Of a stretch of 35,549 bases of DNA, positions 23,481-31,975 are shown piece after piece. Where the stretch lies: NCBI GenBank assembly GCA_017444525.1, contig JAFSWL010000034.1, forward strand, positions 1 through 35,549, given 5' to 3'. The notes under the pieces are model-generated. The model did no database searches. It was not told where the DNA came from and worked only from the letters and a program-made list of their open reading frames with translations. Numbering within the stretch: position 1 is the stretch's first letter; each line of letters opens with the position of its first letter. This DNA is from Alphaproteobacteria bacterium. Lineage in GTDB: Bacteria > Pseudomonadota > Alphaproteobacteria > RF32 > CAG-239. The translations under genes and the position numbers were made by a program.

Positions 23481-24842
23481 TTATTCGTCTTCAATCGACA
23501 AGCTCAGCCATTTGCCGCGAGTTTTGTAATAGTTGGCATCTGCATCATAATAATCGACATTCAAGCTGAGTTTCTTTGCCGTCAGTTTACCCATTGACTG
23601 CATAAGCTGCAAACCGGCAACATAGTAGTCGTGGCGAGCCTTAACTTCATTTACTTGCGATTGTAACAAAGTCTGATATGCATTCAACACATCCAAAACC
23701 GTACGGTTGCCGAGCGCCTCCTCTTTTTGCGTACCTTCCAAAGCGATAGCCGAAGCCTTTACCTGTTCGCCGATAGATGCAATATTCGACTTACTGGTCT
23801 GCATCAGCGCCCAGTTTGCCGTAACACCCGAAACCACCGCACGTTCTGCCTCTTGCAATCTTTCCCGTGCCTCCCAACGCTGATATTTGCTCTTGCGAAT
23901 ATTGGCTCTGGTAGCACCTCCGGTATACAGCGGTATAGTCATATTAACCGTGTATTCCGTACTGTGCGTAGACGGGTCGCGTCCGGTATGGGTAGAATTT
24001 TCACTGCGTCCCGAAGCTGCAGTAAAACTGACTTCCGGCAACAATGCTCCTTCTTGGCTCTTTACATTATATTTTGCCGCTTTCATCGCGCGTTTTGCCG
24101 CATTCAGCGTATAATTATTCTGTATGGCATATTTCATGGCTTCTTTTTCCGTAGCAGGGAAGCGCTCACTTAAATTATCCGGAAACTTAACATCTTCCGG
24201 CAAATGTCCGACAATACGGTGATAGTAGTCACGAGAAACAGCCAAATTGCCTTCCGCCGACACCACATCCGACTGCGCCTGCGCATAGCTGGCTCGTGAT
24301 TGAGCCACGTCGGTGCGTGTTACTTCGCCTACATTATAGCGCGCCATAGTTTCATCAAGTTGCTTTTTCAACAGGTTTTCATTGTTTTTCTGCAACCGCA
24401 CAATTGCTTCATCGCGCACCACATCCAAATAAGCAGTTGAAGCACCAAGCAATATTTCCTGCTCTACCGCATACAATGTATCTATACCAGATTTTGCCCG
24501 TTGATCCGCAGCTTTTACACCGTGGTAGGTTTGGCCGCCGCTGAATAAAGATTGCTTGATTGCACCGTTGTAACCTTTGGTGTAGCCGTCAACAGTCGGA
24601 TTACCGGTGGTGTGTCTGTGTGTATCAGAATAGCTTGCTCCGGCAGTAAGGGTCGGACGAAAGCCGGAGCGCGCCAAAGCTGCATCTTCGTTAGCGGCAC
24701 CACTGGTAGCACGCTGACCGTGTAACGTCGGATTTGTATTATATGCCGCCGACATAGCCTCAAAAATTGTCTCGGCATCGGCGGAAAAACTTATCAACAC
24801 GCAGACTGCTGTCGTTGTCAAAATCTTACTTATGTAGTTCAT
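23481..24842 (-). CDS. tolC: TolC-family outer membrane efflux/secretion channel
   Basis: TolC forms the trimeric outer-membrane duct of type I secretion and drug efflux systems. From ATG 24842 the protein has 453 residues and begins with a signal peptide (MNYISKILTTTAVCVLISFS, cleaved after ADA). Two OEP repeats follow. Typical segments are the ETIFEAMSAAYNTNPTLHGQRA opening, AYLDVVRDEAIVRLQKNNENLL, the RYNVGEVTRTDVAQSRA turn, and in the second half EEALGNRTVLDVLNAYQTLL. An ATG five codons upstream (24857) is possible, but GGAA lies too close to it. GCGAGA before the chosen ATG is only a weak site, so the start is uncertain. In many Alphaproteobacteria tolC directly precedes popZ-valS; here an extra gene intervenes. 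Confidence 0.9.
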   Translation of the reverse strand: MNYISKILTTTAVCVLISFSADAETIFEAMSAAYNTNPTLHGQRATSGAANEDAALARSGFRPTLTAGASYSDTHRHTTGNPTVDGYTKGYNGAIKQSLFSGGQTYHGVKAADQRAKSGIDTLYAVEQEILLGASTAYLDVVRDEAIVRLQKNNENLLKKQLDETMARYNVGEVTRTDVAQSRASYAQAQSDVVSAEGNLAVSRDYYHRIVGHLPEDVKFPDNLSERFPATEKEAMKYAIQNNYTLNAAKRAMKAAKYNVKSQEGALLPEVSFTAASGRSENSTHTGRDPSTHSTEYTVNMTIPLYTGGATRANIRKSKYQRWEARERLQEAERAVVSGVTANWALMQTSKSNIASIGEQVKASAIALEGTQKEEALGNRTVLDVLNAYQTLLQSQVNEVKARHDYYVAGLQLMQSMGKLTAKKLSLNVDYYDADANYYKTRGKWLSLSIEDE

Positions 24843-24980
24843 TGTATTATCTCGCATTTCCTTTCTTTGCTCTAGCTTATAGAGTAGATTTTAAAAAAAA
24901 TAAATGATAAGTTTAAAGTTATCTTCAATTTATAAATAAAAGTGCTATATTGTTAAATAATTTTCAATCAATTTTACATA

Positions 24981-24992
24981 TATACCGGTATA
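24981..24992. promoter_or_regulatory. Palindrome upstream of glgP, possible operator
   Basis: TATACCGGTATA is a perfect 12-bp palindrome 34 bases before the glgP start. A partial second half-site (ATCGGTAT) follows at 24994-25001. It could bind a dimeric regulator or form a short hairpin; no specific regulator is implied. Confidence 0.3.
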
Positions 24993-25014
24993 AATCGGTA
25001 TGTTAAAATATTAT

Positions 25015-25020
25015 GGGAGA
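25015..25020 (+). promoter_or_regulatory. Ribosome binding site fixing the GTG start of glgP
   Basis: GGGAGA lies six bases before GTG 25027. It would be inside the gene if the ATG at 25000 were used, and that ATG has no ribosome site. Confidence 0.75.
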
Positions 25021-25026
25021 TACGCT

Positions 25027-27486
25027 GTGAATAAAGAAAAATACATAAATGTGTTGGATGCGGCCAGACTGAAACTTTCCATCGAACACTATATTAAATA
25101 TTTTATCGGCAAACGTGCCTGCGAAATTACCAAAGAAGAGGCATTTAACGTGGTTGCTTTGGCTGTACGCGAATTTGCCATGGATAAAATGTACGAAACA
25201 ATCGCGCGCTACAATCGTGTCGGTTCAAAACGTATTTATTATCTCTCCATAGAATATCTGATCGGACGTTCGCTCGAAAATAATCTATATAATCTGGGTT
25301 TATATGATATATTGAAAAGTATCAAAATCGACGGTTGGCCGGATCTATCATTGCAAGAAATTTTTGATGCGGAATATGATCCTGCACTCGGTAACGGAGG
25401 TTTGGGACGCTTGGCTGCCGGATATCTTGACTCGATGGCTTCGCTCGGTATTCCGGGGTTTGGTTACGGCATCAACTATCAATTCGGATTATTTAAGCAA
25501 AAATTTGAAAACGGTTATCAGATAGAGCAAGCGGACAGCTGGTTGGAAGAAAATTCCCCTTGGCAATTTGCCAGATATGATCGCACTGTTACCATTCCTA
25601 TCGGCGGACACGTAGAAATGTATACAAAACCTGATGGTAAAATCGGTTATATTTGGACCGACACTCACCGTCTCTACGGTGTACCTTACGACTTTCCAAT
25701 TGTCGGATATGCCGGAAAATCGGTCAATTATTTACGCCTGTTTTCAGCCAAAACCGATGAAGAACTGGACTTAAGCATTTTTAACAGCGGCGGCTATATT
25801 GAAGCGGTACGTGATAAAATTCGCACTGAAACGATTTCTAAAGTGCTTTATCCGTCAGATAACGTTGTTTCCGGAAAAGAATTGCGTCTGACGCAGCAAT
25901 ACTTCTTTGTTTCTTGTGCAATTCAGGATATTATTCGTCGCTTTTTGGAAAAGAGCAACGACTTCAGTAAGCTACCTGACTATGTTTGCATTCAGCTTAA
26001 CGACACGCATCCGGCGCTGGCTATTGTCGAAATGATGCGTCAATTGCTTGATGTATATAACCAAGAATGGGACGAATCGTGGGATATTGTTACCAAAGTT
26101 TTTGCTTATACCAACCACACATTGTTGCCGGAGGCATTGGAAAAATGGCCAAGCAATATTATAGGGCATTATTTACCGCGGCACTTGCAGATTATTTACG
26201 AAATCAACCGTCGCTTTATGGAATTTGCGCGTTCACGCTTTGGAGATGATGTGTATAAATTAGGTAAAGTCGCGATTGTAGACGGTGAAGGCGATAATCA
26301 GGTCATTCGCATGGCAAACTTATCAATTGTCGGTTCTTTTTCGGTAAACGGAGTGGCTAAGTTACACACAGAACTGGTTAAGCATTCTCTGGTGCCGGAA
26401 TTTTATGAATTATGGCCGGAAAAGTTTCATAACATTACTAACGGAATTACACCGCGGCGCTGGTTATTGCATGCCAATAATAGTTTGGCAATGTTAATTT
26501 GTGATAAAATAGGCATAGACTGGATTACGGATCTTGATTTGCTGCGCTCACTTGAAAAATACAGCAATGACAAATCTTTGATAAAAAAGTTTCGTGAAAT
26601 TAAGCTGGCAAATAAGCAGCGTTTGGTGCAAAACGCATACAAAGCAACCCGCATTATGATTAATCCGGAAAGTATGTGTATTGTACATGCTAAACGGATT
26701 CATGAATATAAGCGTCAATTAATGACTGTTTTGCAGATTATCGGTGATTATTTAGCAATAATCAATGATCATGTACGCCCTATCACGCCGAAAACTTATA
26801 TATTTGCCGGCAAGGCGGCTCCTTCATACAGCTTAGCCAAGTTGATTATAAAATTAATCAATAACGTAGCAGAAGTAATCAATAATGATAAGCGTGTGGA
26901 CGACTTGCTTAAAGTTGTGTTTATTCCTGATTACAAAGTATCTGTTGCCGAATATCTTATTCCGGCCGCAGATTTAAGCTGTCAGGTTTCAACTGCGGGG
27001 TTTGAAGCATCGGGCACAAGCAATATGAAATTTGCTTTAAACGGAGCTCTGACCATTGGAACATACGACGGAGCAAATATAGAAATTCGCGAGGCTGTAG
27101 GAGCGGATAACTTCTATTTATTCGGTCTGACCGAAGATGAAATCCGCAAACGCCGTATAAACTATAATCCGCGTGAGATTTATGAAAAATCCGAATACAT
27201 CAAGCGTATTTTGAATGCAGTCAATTCCGCGATGTTTGCAGATGCTAACTATCCGCAGCAGTTTACGCCGATTTTTGACTTACTCTTAAACAGCGATTAC
27301 TACTTTATTTTAGCCGACTTGGAGGACTTTAATAAAACGATTCATCAGGCGGAAAAAGACTACATTAACAAAGATTTATGGACTAAAAAAGCCATTATGA
27401 ACGTAGCGCGTATCGGTTATTTTTCGAGTGATCGCTCAGTAATGGAATATGCTAAAAAAATCTGGAACATTAAACCGGTAGAATAA
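25027..27486 (+). CDS. glgP: Glycogen/alpha-glucan phosphorylase
   Basis: The enzyme releases glucose-1-phosphate from glycogen-type alpha-1,4-glucans using phosphate and pyridoxal phosphate. From GTG 25027 it has 819 residues, a normal bacterial length. Family signatures are YYLSIEYLIGRSLENNL, DPALGNGGLGRLAAGYLDSM and HPALAIVEMMR. The site VHAKRIHEYKRQ follows, and the cofactor-binding EASGTSNMKFALNGA has Lys668 as the Schiff-base residue. A start at ATG 25000 adds nine residues without a ribosome site. No other glycogen gene (glgA, glgB, glgC) is beside it, so it stands alone, followed by a strong palindrome. tolC diverges upstream. Confidence 0.96.
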   Translation: MNKEKYINVLDAARLKLSIEHYIKYFIGKRACEITKEEAFNVVALAVREFAMDKMYETIARYNRVGSKRIYYLSIEYLIGRSLENNLYNLGLYDILKSIKIDGWPDLSLQEIFDAEYDPALGNGGLGRLAAGYLDSMASLGIPGFGYGINYQFGLFKQKFENGYQIEQADSWLEENSPWQFARYDRTVTIPIGGHVEMYTKPDGKIGYIWTDTHRLYGVPYDFPIVGYAGKSVNYLRLFSAKTDEELDLSIFNSGGYIEAVRDKIRTETISKVLYPSDNVVSGKELRLTQQYFFVSCAIQDIIRRFLEKSNDFSKLPDYVCIQLNDTHPALAIVEMMRQLLDVYNQEWDESWDIVTKVFAYTNHTLLPEALEKWPSNIIGHYLPRHLQIIYEINRRFMEFARSRFGDDVYKLGKVAIVDGEGDNQVIRMANLSIVGSFSVNGVAKLHTELVKHSLVPEFYELWPEKFHNITNGITPRRWLLHANNSLAMLICDKIGIDWITDLDLLRSLEKYSNDKSLIKKFREIKLANKQRLVQNAYKATRIMINPESMCIVHAKRIHEYKRQLMTVLQIIGDYLAIINDHVRPITPKTYIFAGKAAPSYSLAKLIIKLINNVAEVINNDKRVDDLLKVVFIPDYKVSVAEYLIPAADLSCQVSTAGFEASGTSNMKFALNGALTIGTYDGANIEIREAVGADNFYLFGLTEDEIRKRRINYNPREIYEKSEYIKRILNAVNSAMFADANYPQQFTPIFDLLLNSDYYFILADLEDFNKTIHQAEKDYINKDLWTKKAIMNVARIGYFSSDRSVMEYAKKIWNIKPVE

Positions 27487-27518
27487 TGTCCGGACTTTCC
27501 TTCAATATCGCATACCGC

Positions 27519-27540
27519 AACCGCCGAAATTTCGGCGGTT
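27519..27540 (+). terminator. Perfect palindrome 3' of glgP
   Basis: AACCGCCGAAA is followed directly by its reverse complement, an 11-bp stem 33 bases past the stop. The T tract after it is poor (ATTTGATG), so it may stop transcription weakly or protect the transcript end. The remaining bases to 27728 are A/T-rich; I see a TGGTAACC / GTTACC inverted pair there and no gene. Confidence 0.5.
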
Positions 27541-27728
27541 ATTTGATGAACTAAAGCCGATTTAAAAAAATATGGTAACCAAATGAATACTGAGCCTGTT
27601 TTTCAGCTAAAAAATATTGTGCTTGTAATCAAAGTTTTTTTCTGTTACCAATTTAATATGCATGTGTTTCATAAAAGCAGCAAAATCTGGGCAAAAACTT
27701 TCAAGGCTCTGCATTTAGGAGATAAAAA

Positions 27729-28703
27729 ATGATAAACTTAAAAAAATTAGTTATAGTTATTCCATGCTATAATGAAATGGAAATTTTACCCCAAACCATT
27801 CAAATAATGAGCAACTTAGTAAATGGTTTGATTGTTGAAAACAAGATTAGCCCATCCAGTAAAATATGCTTTATTAATGACGGTTCAGCAGATAAAACAT
27901 GGGAAATAATTTCTGATACGGTTTTAAAAAACTCCCTATTCTCCGGAATAAGCCTTTCCCGCAACTTTGGGCACCAAAACGCTCTGCTCGCAGGTATGTA
28001 TGAGAATGATGCCGATATTTATGTTACCATTGATGCGGATTTACAAGATGATCCTAAATGTATTACCGAAATGCTAACGTATATTGAAAAAGGATGTGAT
28101 ATTGTTTACGGTGTCAGAAGTTCCCGAGAAACTGATACATTCTTCAAGAAAACTTCCGCACAAATGTATTATAATTTGTTAAAATATTTAGGTGTGAACG
28201 TTGTATATAATTCCGCAGATTATCGTATGATGACAAGGCGTGCGGTTGATATCTTAAAACAATTTCCGGAAAAAAATCTGTTTTTAAGAGCGATTATCCC
28301 ATTAATCGGTTTTAAGCATGCAAAAGTTTACTATGAACGAACTGCCAGAACAGCTGGTACAACAAAATATCCCTTAAAGAAAATGATTGCGTTGGCTTGG
28401 AACGGGGTGTCGAGTTTTTCCATTGTACCTTTGCGCCTCGTAACTATTTTAGGATTATTGCTGTGCTTCCTCGGTTTCGTTCTGATTTGTATGGTTATAT
28501 ATGATTGGGCATCAAACGGAACAGTTGCTGGGTGGGCTTCAACAATTACAATTATGACCATCTTCAGCGGAGTTCAGCTTTTTTCATTGGGAATGATAGG
28601 GGAATATTTAGCTAAAGTCTTTTTAGAGGTTAAAAACAGACCGCAGTATATTATAGATAAAAAAATCGGAACAAATAGCGACAATACATTGATTATAAAA
28701 TAA
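27729..28703 (+). CDS. GT2 polyprenyl-phosphate glycosyltransferase (GtrB/DPM1-like)
   Basis: The enzyme should load a sugar, often glucose, from a nucleotide donor onto a membrane polyprenyl phosphate. The GT-A fold starts with VIVIPCYNE (8-16), followed by FINDGSADKTWE, SLSRNFGHQNALLAGM, the metal-binding IDADLQDDP (101-109) and the acceptor-site segment NSADYRMMTRRAVD. Two membrane helices (about 236-258 and 268-293) follow, as in GtrB of serotype-converting phages. The length of 324 is typical. AGGAGA lies six bases before the ATG. Base composition is clearly lower in GC than in the housekeeping genes around it. The next gene looks like the partner glycosyltransferase. No GtrA-type flippase is present in the window. 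Confidence 0.88.
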   Translation: MINLKKLVIVIPCYNEMEILPQTIQIMSNLVNGLIVENKISPSSKICFINDGSADKTWEIISDTVLKNSLFSGISLSRNFGHQNALLAGMYENDADIYVTIDADLQDDPKCITEMLTYIEKGCDIVYGVRSSRETDTFFKKTSAQMYYNLLKYLGVNVVYNSADYRMMTRRAVDILKQFPEKNLFLRAIIPLIGFKHAKVYYERTARTAGTTKYPLKKMIALAWNGVSSFSIVPLRLVTILGLLLCFLGFVLICMVIYDWASNGTVAGWASTITIMTIFSGVQLFSLGMIGEYLAKVFLEVKNRPQYIIDKKIGTNSDNTLIIK

Positions 28704-28717
28704 TAAAAATGCGTATG

Positions 28718-28747
28718 TTGACAATCTTTGATTTTATATGATATACC
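28718..28747 (+). promoter_or_regulatory. Possible promoter before the GtrII-like gene
   Basis: TTGACA (28718-28723) and TATACC (28742-28747) are 18 bases apart in the short gap between the two sugar-transfer genes. The -10 is imperfect. Confidence 0.35.
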
Positions 28748-28760
28748 GTTGCAAAATTAC

Positions 28761-28765
28761 GGAGG
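28761..28765 (+). promoter_or_regulatory. Ribosome binding site fixing the start of the GtrII-like gene
   Basis: GGAGG lies five bases before ATG 28771. An upstream in-frame ATG (28738) would place this site inside the gene and has none of its own. Confidence 0.75.
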
Positions 28766-28770
28766 TTATT

Positions 28771-30657
28771 ATGAATCTGATATCAAAATTAAAATCTTTT
28801 ACAGAATTTGATTTATCTGCTTATTTGATTAAGACATATAAAAATATACCGACTATTTACAAAAAAACTTTTTGGACAGTGTTTATTGTTCTGAATATTG
28901 TATTTGCTTTCCATACAATTAATTTCTTTTGGAGTAATCACGAATGGCCATTGATGAAAGGACATATTTCTCCGACTAATTTTTGGTGGGAAGCACGATT
29001 TACGGAAACGTTATTATATTTTTTGATGGACTTCAAAATTTTACCGGTTTTGACGAACCTGTTCTCCTTTTTCGGGCTGAGTTTATCTGTGGTGCTGCTG
29101 GCTATATACTGGAATATTCCGAAGAAGCAATCAAATTATATTTGTTTTGGCTTAATAACTGCCTTAATGCCTTATAATTTAGTCTGGCTGTATCATGTGG
29201 CGCAATCATCATATTTTTGGGGTACCGCCTGTATTGTTTTATCGCTGATGCTATTTGAAAAGAAGCAGAACAAGCATGTAATACTATGGAGTATTCCGGT
29301 AATTTTGCTTTTATTCTTTGTTCTCGGCTTAAATGCTTCTTTCATTAACACCATTTTGATTTGTATTATAGGCAGATATTTTTTCAAATTTATCAACGGA
29401 GAAAAAATAACCTCTCTTTGTAAAGAACTTTCAATATTGTTTGCAGATATAGTCGGCGCAGTTTGTTTATTGAAGCTGGCTATTATATCTGCGGATAGAT
29501 ATGGAATTTTGAATTCTGATTTTTATAACGTGCAGCACATTTCCATTACGGAAATACCGGCAAAATTATTGACGATTATTCCCTATATGTATCAGCAATT
29601 TACTATAACTTATCCGTTTATTGACACAATTCTACTGGGATTTTTACTGATAGTATCAGGGTGGGCATTGAGCTTAGCACTTTGGAAATCAGTTAAAAGC
29701 AGAGGAATTATACTCGGAATAATCGGATTTGTCGGATTGGTTTTCGGACTTTTACTAGCCAGCCAGCTGACTACTCTTGTTTCTACGGGAACCGACATTC
29801 AATTTTGGCTCAGAGTATCCGGCTACTTCGGACACTATTATATTTTTTCGCTGATGTTAGCCATGCTTTATTGTTTCTGCAAAAAGGGTATTTGGCGCAA
29901 TCTGCTGTTTGTGGGGACTGTTGTCTTGATTATGTTTAATATACAGCGCGATATGTATGCAATGCGCGTTTGGAAACAGGGACGTGATGCGGAAGATAAA
30001 ATTATGGATCGGATTATGGCTCGTATTGAGCAAGTTGACGGTTTCAATTATAATCAGCGTTACGGTATAGCTTTGCTTGGTGATATATCAATGCGGCCAA
30101 GGTACTACGATACACCTATGAATAACAATGATGTTTCCGTATTGGGGTGGTCATGGCGTGCACCATGGGAAACCCGAAACTATTTTAATTTCTATGCTCC
30201 TTCCGATTTTGTTGCGGTAAATTACAACAATTATTGGAATCTTGAGTTTATAGATCGCTTGCTGCCGGTAATTTCTGTCGACACAATGAAATTCATACAA
30301 AGCAAGGCTAAAGCGTGGCCGGATATAAATTCAGTTTTTATTCGTGATAATATTATATTTGTGATACTGGATCCGAAATTGCTTTTTGAGTTCAAGCAAG
30401 GAATAGCGCAATATCTTCGGCAAAATCCGATACTTGATAATCCGCAAAAACTAAATCTATATCATCCGAGATGGGAAAATAAACTTGACTATGTTGAATT
30501 TATAACCGAAGATCGAGTCATACAAAATACCATGAATACAGCAGCAACGGTAGAATCGATTACGGATGATAGTATTACATTGATTTGGGACTGCTGCGGA
30601 AAAGAAACATTCGTGAAAAATGCAGATGGTGTTTATGAATTTTTACCGCAAAAATGA
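28771..30657 (+). CDS. Polytopic membrane glycosyltransferase, GtrII-like
   Basis: The 628-residue protein has about ten hydrophobic segments in the first 400 residues and a soluble C-terminal third facing the periplasm. The first outer loop after the first helix reads FFWSNHEWPLMKGHISPTNF then WWEARFTETLLYFL. This resembles the start of GtrII/GT-C type enzymes, where an acidic loop and a following (G/E)R-F motif precede the second helix. Such enzymes transfer the polyprenyl-linked sugar made by a GtrB-type protein onto lipopolysaccharide or other surface glycans, which fits the gene just upstream. The family call is by topology and motif only. GC is low, as in the previous gene. A strong terminator begins right after the stop codon. 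Confidence 0.7.
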   Translation: MNLISKLKSFTEFDLSAYLIKTYKNIPTIYKKTFWTVFIVLNIVFAFHTINFFWSNHEWPLMKGHISPTNFWWEARFTETLLYFLMDFKILPVLTNLFSFFGLSLSVVLLAIYWNIPKKQSNYICFGLITALMPYNLVWLYHVAQSSYFWGTACIVLSLMLFEKKQNKHVILWSIPVILLLFFVLGLNASFINTILICIIGRYFFKFINGEKITSLCKELSILFADIVGAVCLLKLAIISADRYGILNSDFYNVQHISITEIPAKLLTIIPYMYQQFTITYPFIDTILLGFLLIVSGWALSLALWKSVKSRGIILGIIGFVGLVFGLLLASQLTTLVSTGTDIQFWLRVSGYFGHYYIFSLMLAMLYCFCKKGIWRNLLFVGTVVLIMFNIQRDMYAMRVWKQGRDAEDKIMDRIMARIEQVDGFNYNQRYGIALLGDISMRPRYYDTPMNNNDVSVLGWSWRAPWETRNYFNFYAPSDFVAVNYNNYWNLEFIDRLLPVISVDTMKFIQSKAKAWPDINSVFIRDNIIFVILDPKLLFEFKQGIAQYLRQNPILDNPQKLNLYHPRWENKLDYVEFITEDRVIQNTMNTAATVESITDDSITLIWDCCGKETFVKNADGVYEFLPQK

Positions 30658-30700
30658 AAAAGGTCAATATTAAGCTGATTAGGCTTAGTATTGACCTTTT
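30658..30700. terminator. Strong bidirectional terminator
   Basis: AAAAGGTCAATATTAAGC pairs with GCTTAGTATTGACCTTTT, 18 bp with one G-U pair, around a 7-base loop. It lies directly behind the GtrII-like gene and the converging small minus-strand gene. Confidence 0.85.
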
Positions 30701-30709
30701 GTAGTGTGT

Positions 30710-30991
30710 CTAGCACTTCGGGCTGCCGATGCGGCAACGTGTACTCGTCCCGAAGCCGGCATTCTCAAGGCGAGAGATGCGGTTGGCGTGGCGGAGGCAG
30801 TTAATCTCCGGCATGGTGTAACCCTGCTTCAACATTTCCTCCGCTTCCTCCTGCATACGCTTGTTTTCGATTGCGTTATGCAGAGCTTTCCGCTCCTGTG
30901 CCTGCTGAAGCGCCTTAATTCTACCCTCTACTTTGTTCTCAGGAACCTGAATACCGGCAACCCACACTAACTTGACTTGATTCTTGTTCAT
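30710..30991 (-). CDS. Small orphan protein with helical core, function unknown
   Basis: This 93-residue protein is not recognised. Residues about 18-55 form an amphipathic helix or short coiled coil rich in Glu, Gln, Ala and Arg (KALQQAQERKALHNAIENKR). A Cys-containing tail follows (Cys65 and two near the end). There is no signal or membrane segment. The minus-strand reading is preferred over the opposite open frame because a near-consensus promoter lies upstream and the shared terminator downstream on this strand. No ribosome site is visible before the ATG. The region is clearly more GC-rich than the low-GC sugar-transfer genes beside it, suggesting a separate origin. Confidence 0.6.
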   Translation of the reverse strand: MNKNQVKLVWVAGIQVPENKVEGRIKALQQAQERKALHNAIENKRMQEEAEEMLKQGYTMPEINCLRHANRISRLENAGFGTSTRCRIGSPKC

Positions 30992-31022
30992 AATCTAAAA
31001 AAATAATTGGTTTCTGTCTATA

Positions 31023-31051
31023 TAATTAACACAATTAAAATCTTTTGTCAA
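31023..31051 (-). promoter_or_regulatory. Promoter of the 93-residue orphan gene
   Basis: On the minus strand TTGACA (complement of 31046-31051) is followed after 17 bases by TAATTA, with TGT before it. The layout TTGACAAAA, 11 bases, then TGT matches base for base in spacing the promoter at 9892. Confidence 0.5.
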
Positions 31052-31071
31052 TATATTTTTTCAAAAAAATG

Positions 31072-31099
31072 TTGTTTTTATATCCCGTTTTGTTAATAT
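31072..31099 (+). promoter_or_regulatory. Possible promoter of lpxI-lpxB-comEC
   Basis: TTGTTT (31072-31077) and TAATAT (31094-31099) are 16 bases apart, with TGT as an extended -10. The leader to the lpxI ATG is about 27 bases. Confidence 0.4.
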
Positions 31100-31132
31100 C
31101 TGAATAAATACAATAAAATAAGTGGCTAAACT

Positions 31133-31975
31133 ATGGAAACAAAACAAAAAAAATTGGGGATTATTGCCGGCGGCGGGGTGTTGCCGCAAGTGTTGATTGA
31201 CTATTGCCGACAAACCAAACGCGAATATTTTGTGCTTGCTATCGAAAACAATGCCGATAAAAACCTTTTCACCGATGACATTCCGCATAAATGGATACGA
31301 ATCGGTCAGGCCGGAACCGGTTTTAAGCTGATGCACGAGCAAAATCTGGAAGAAATCGTTATGATTGGCACCATCCATCGCCCGAGTCCGGCAGATTTGG
31401 TGCCGGATTTGCGTACTGCGGCGTTTTTTGCACGAATCGGCTTTAAGGCTCTGGGCGACGACGGAATCCTTCGCGCGTTGGTCAAAGAAATCGAATCGGA
31501 AAATATGCGAGTGGTCGGTATTCACGAAGTGCTGCCGGATTTATTGGTAAAAACCGGATGTCTGACTAAGACTAAACCGGATAAACAGGCACTTGCAGAT
31601 ATATCTCGCGGTGTTGAAGTCGGGCTTGAACTCGGGCGCTTGGACGTGGGGCAATCGGTGATTGTGCAGCAGGGTTTGGTGCTGGGGGTAGAAGGTATCG
31701 AAGGTACGGATAAATTGATCGAGCGCTGCGGCACATACTTGCGCAAAGGTGTCGGCGGCGTGCTGATTAAATTGCGCAAACCTCAACAGGATATGCGCAT
31801 TGATTTACCGACTATCGGCACAAAAACTATCGAGAATCTGCACCAATCCGGTATGCGCGGACTGGCGATTCACGCCGGAAACGCGTTGATTGTCAATGAG
31901 CCTGAGGTGCTGAAGCTGGCGGATAAATACAAGATGTTTGTTATAGGTATTGAGCCGACGGAGGTAAAAAAATGA
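31133..31975 (+). CDS. lpxI: UDP-2,3-diacylglucosamine pyrophosphatase LpxI
   Basis: LpxI hydrolyses UDP-2,3-diacylglucosamine to lipid X and UMP in lipid A synthesis, replacing LpxH in most Alphaproteobacteria. The 280 residues begin with the family motif LGIIAGGGVLPQ (8-19). GTIHRPSPADLVPDLRTAAF, GDDGILRALVKEIE, VVGIHEVLPDLL and GIEGTDKLIERC follow. The C-terminal KLRKPQQDMRIDLPTIG contains Asp224, probably equivalent to the essential Asp of Caulobacter LpxI. No ribosome site is obvious. It overlaps lpxB by four bases (ATGA), so the two lipid A enzymes are translationally coupled. The usual lpxD-fabZ-lpxA genes are not upstream here. Confidence 0.93.
   Translation: METKQKKLGIIAGGGVLPQVLIDYCRQTKREYFVLAIENNADKNLFTDDIPHKWIRIGQAGTGFKLMHEQNLEEIVMIGTIHRPSPADLVPDLRTAAFFARIGFKALGDDGILRALVKEIESENMRVVGIHEVLPDLLVKTGCLTKTKPDKQALADISRGVEVGLELGRLDVGQSVIVQQGLVLGVEGIEGTDKLIERCGTYLRKGVGGVLIKLRKPQQDMRIDLPTIGTKTIENLHQSGMRGLAIHAGNALIVNEPEVLKLADKYKMFVIGIEPTEVKK

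Noticed and set aside
24858-25026. Riboswitch upstream of glgP
   Set aside because: Only a 12-bp palindrome and a partial half-site are present; no known riboswitch core is visible.
30704-30970. Plus-strand frame opposite the 93-residue orphan gene
   Set aside because: It begins inside the terminator flank with no promoter or ribosome site; the minus strand has both a promoter and a terminator.
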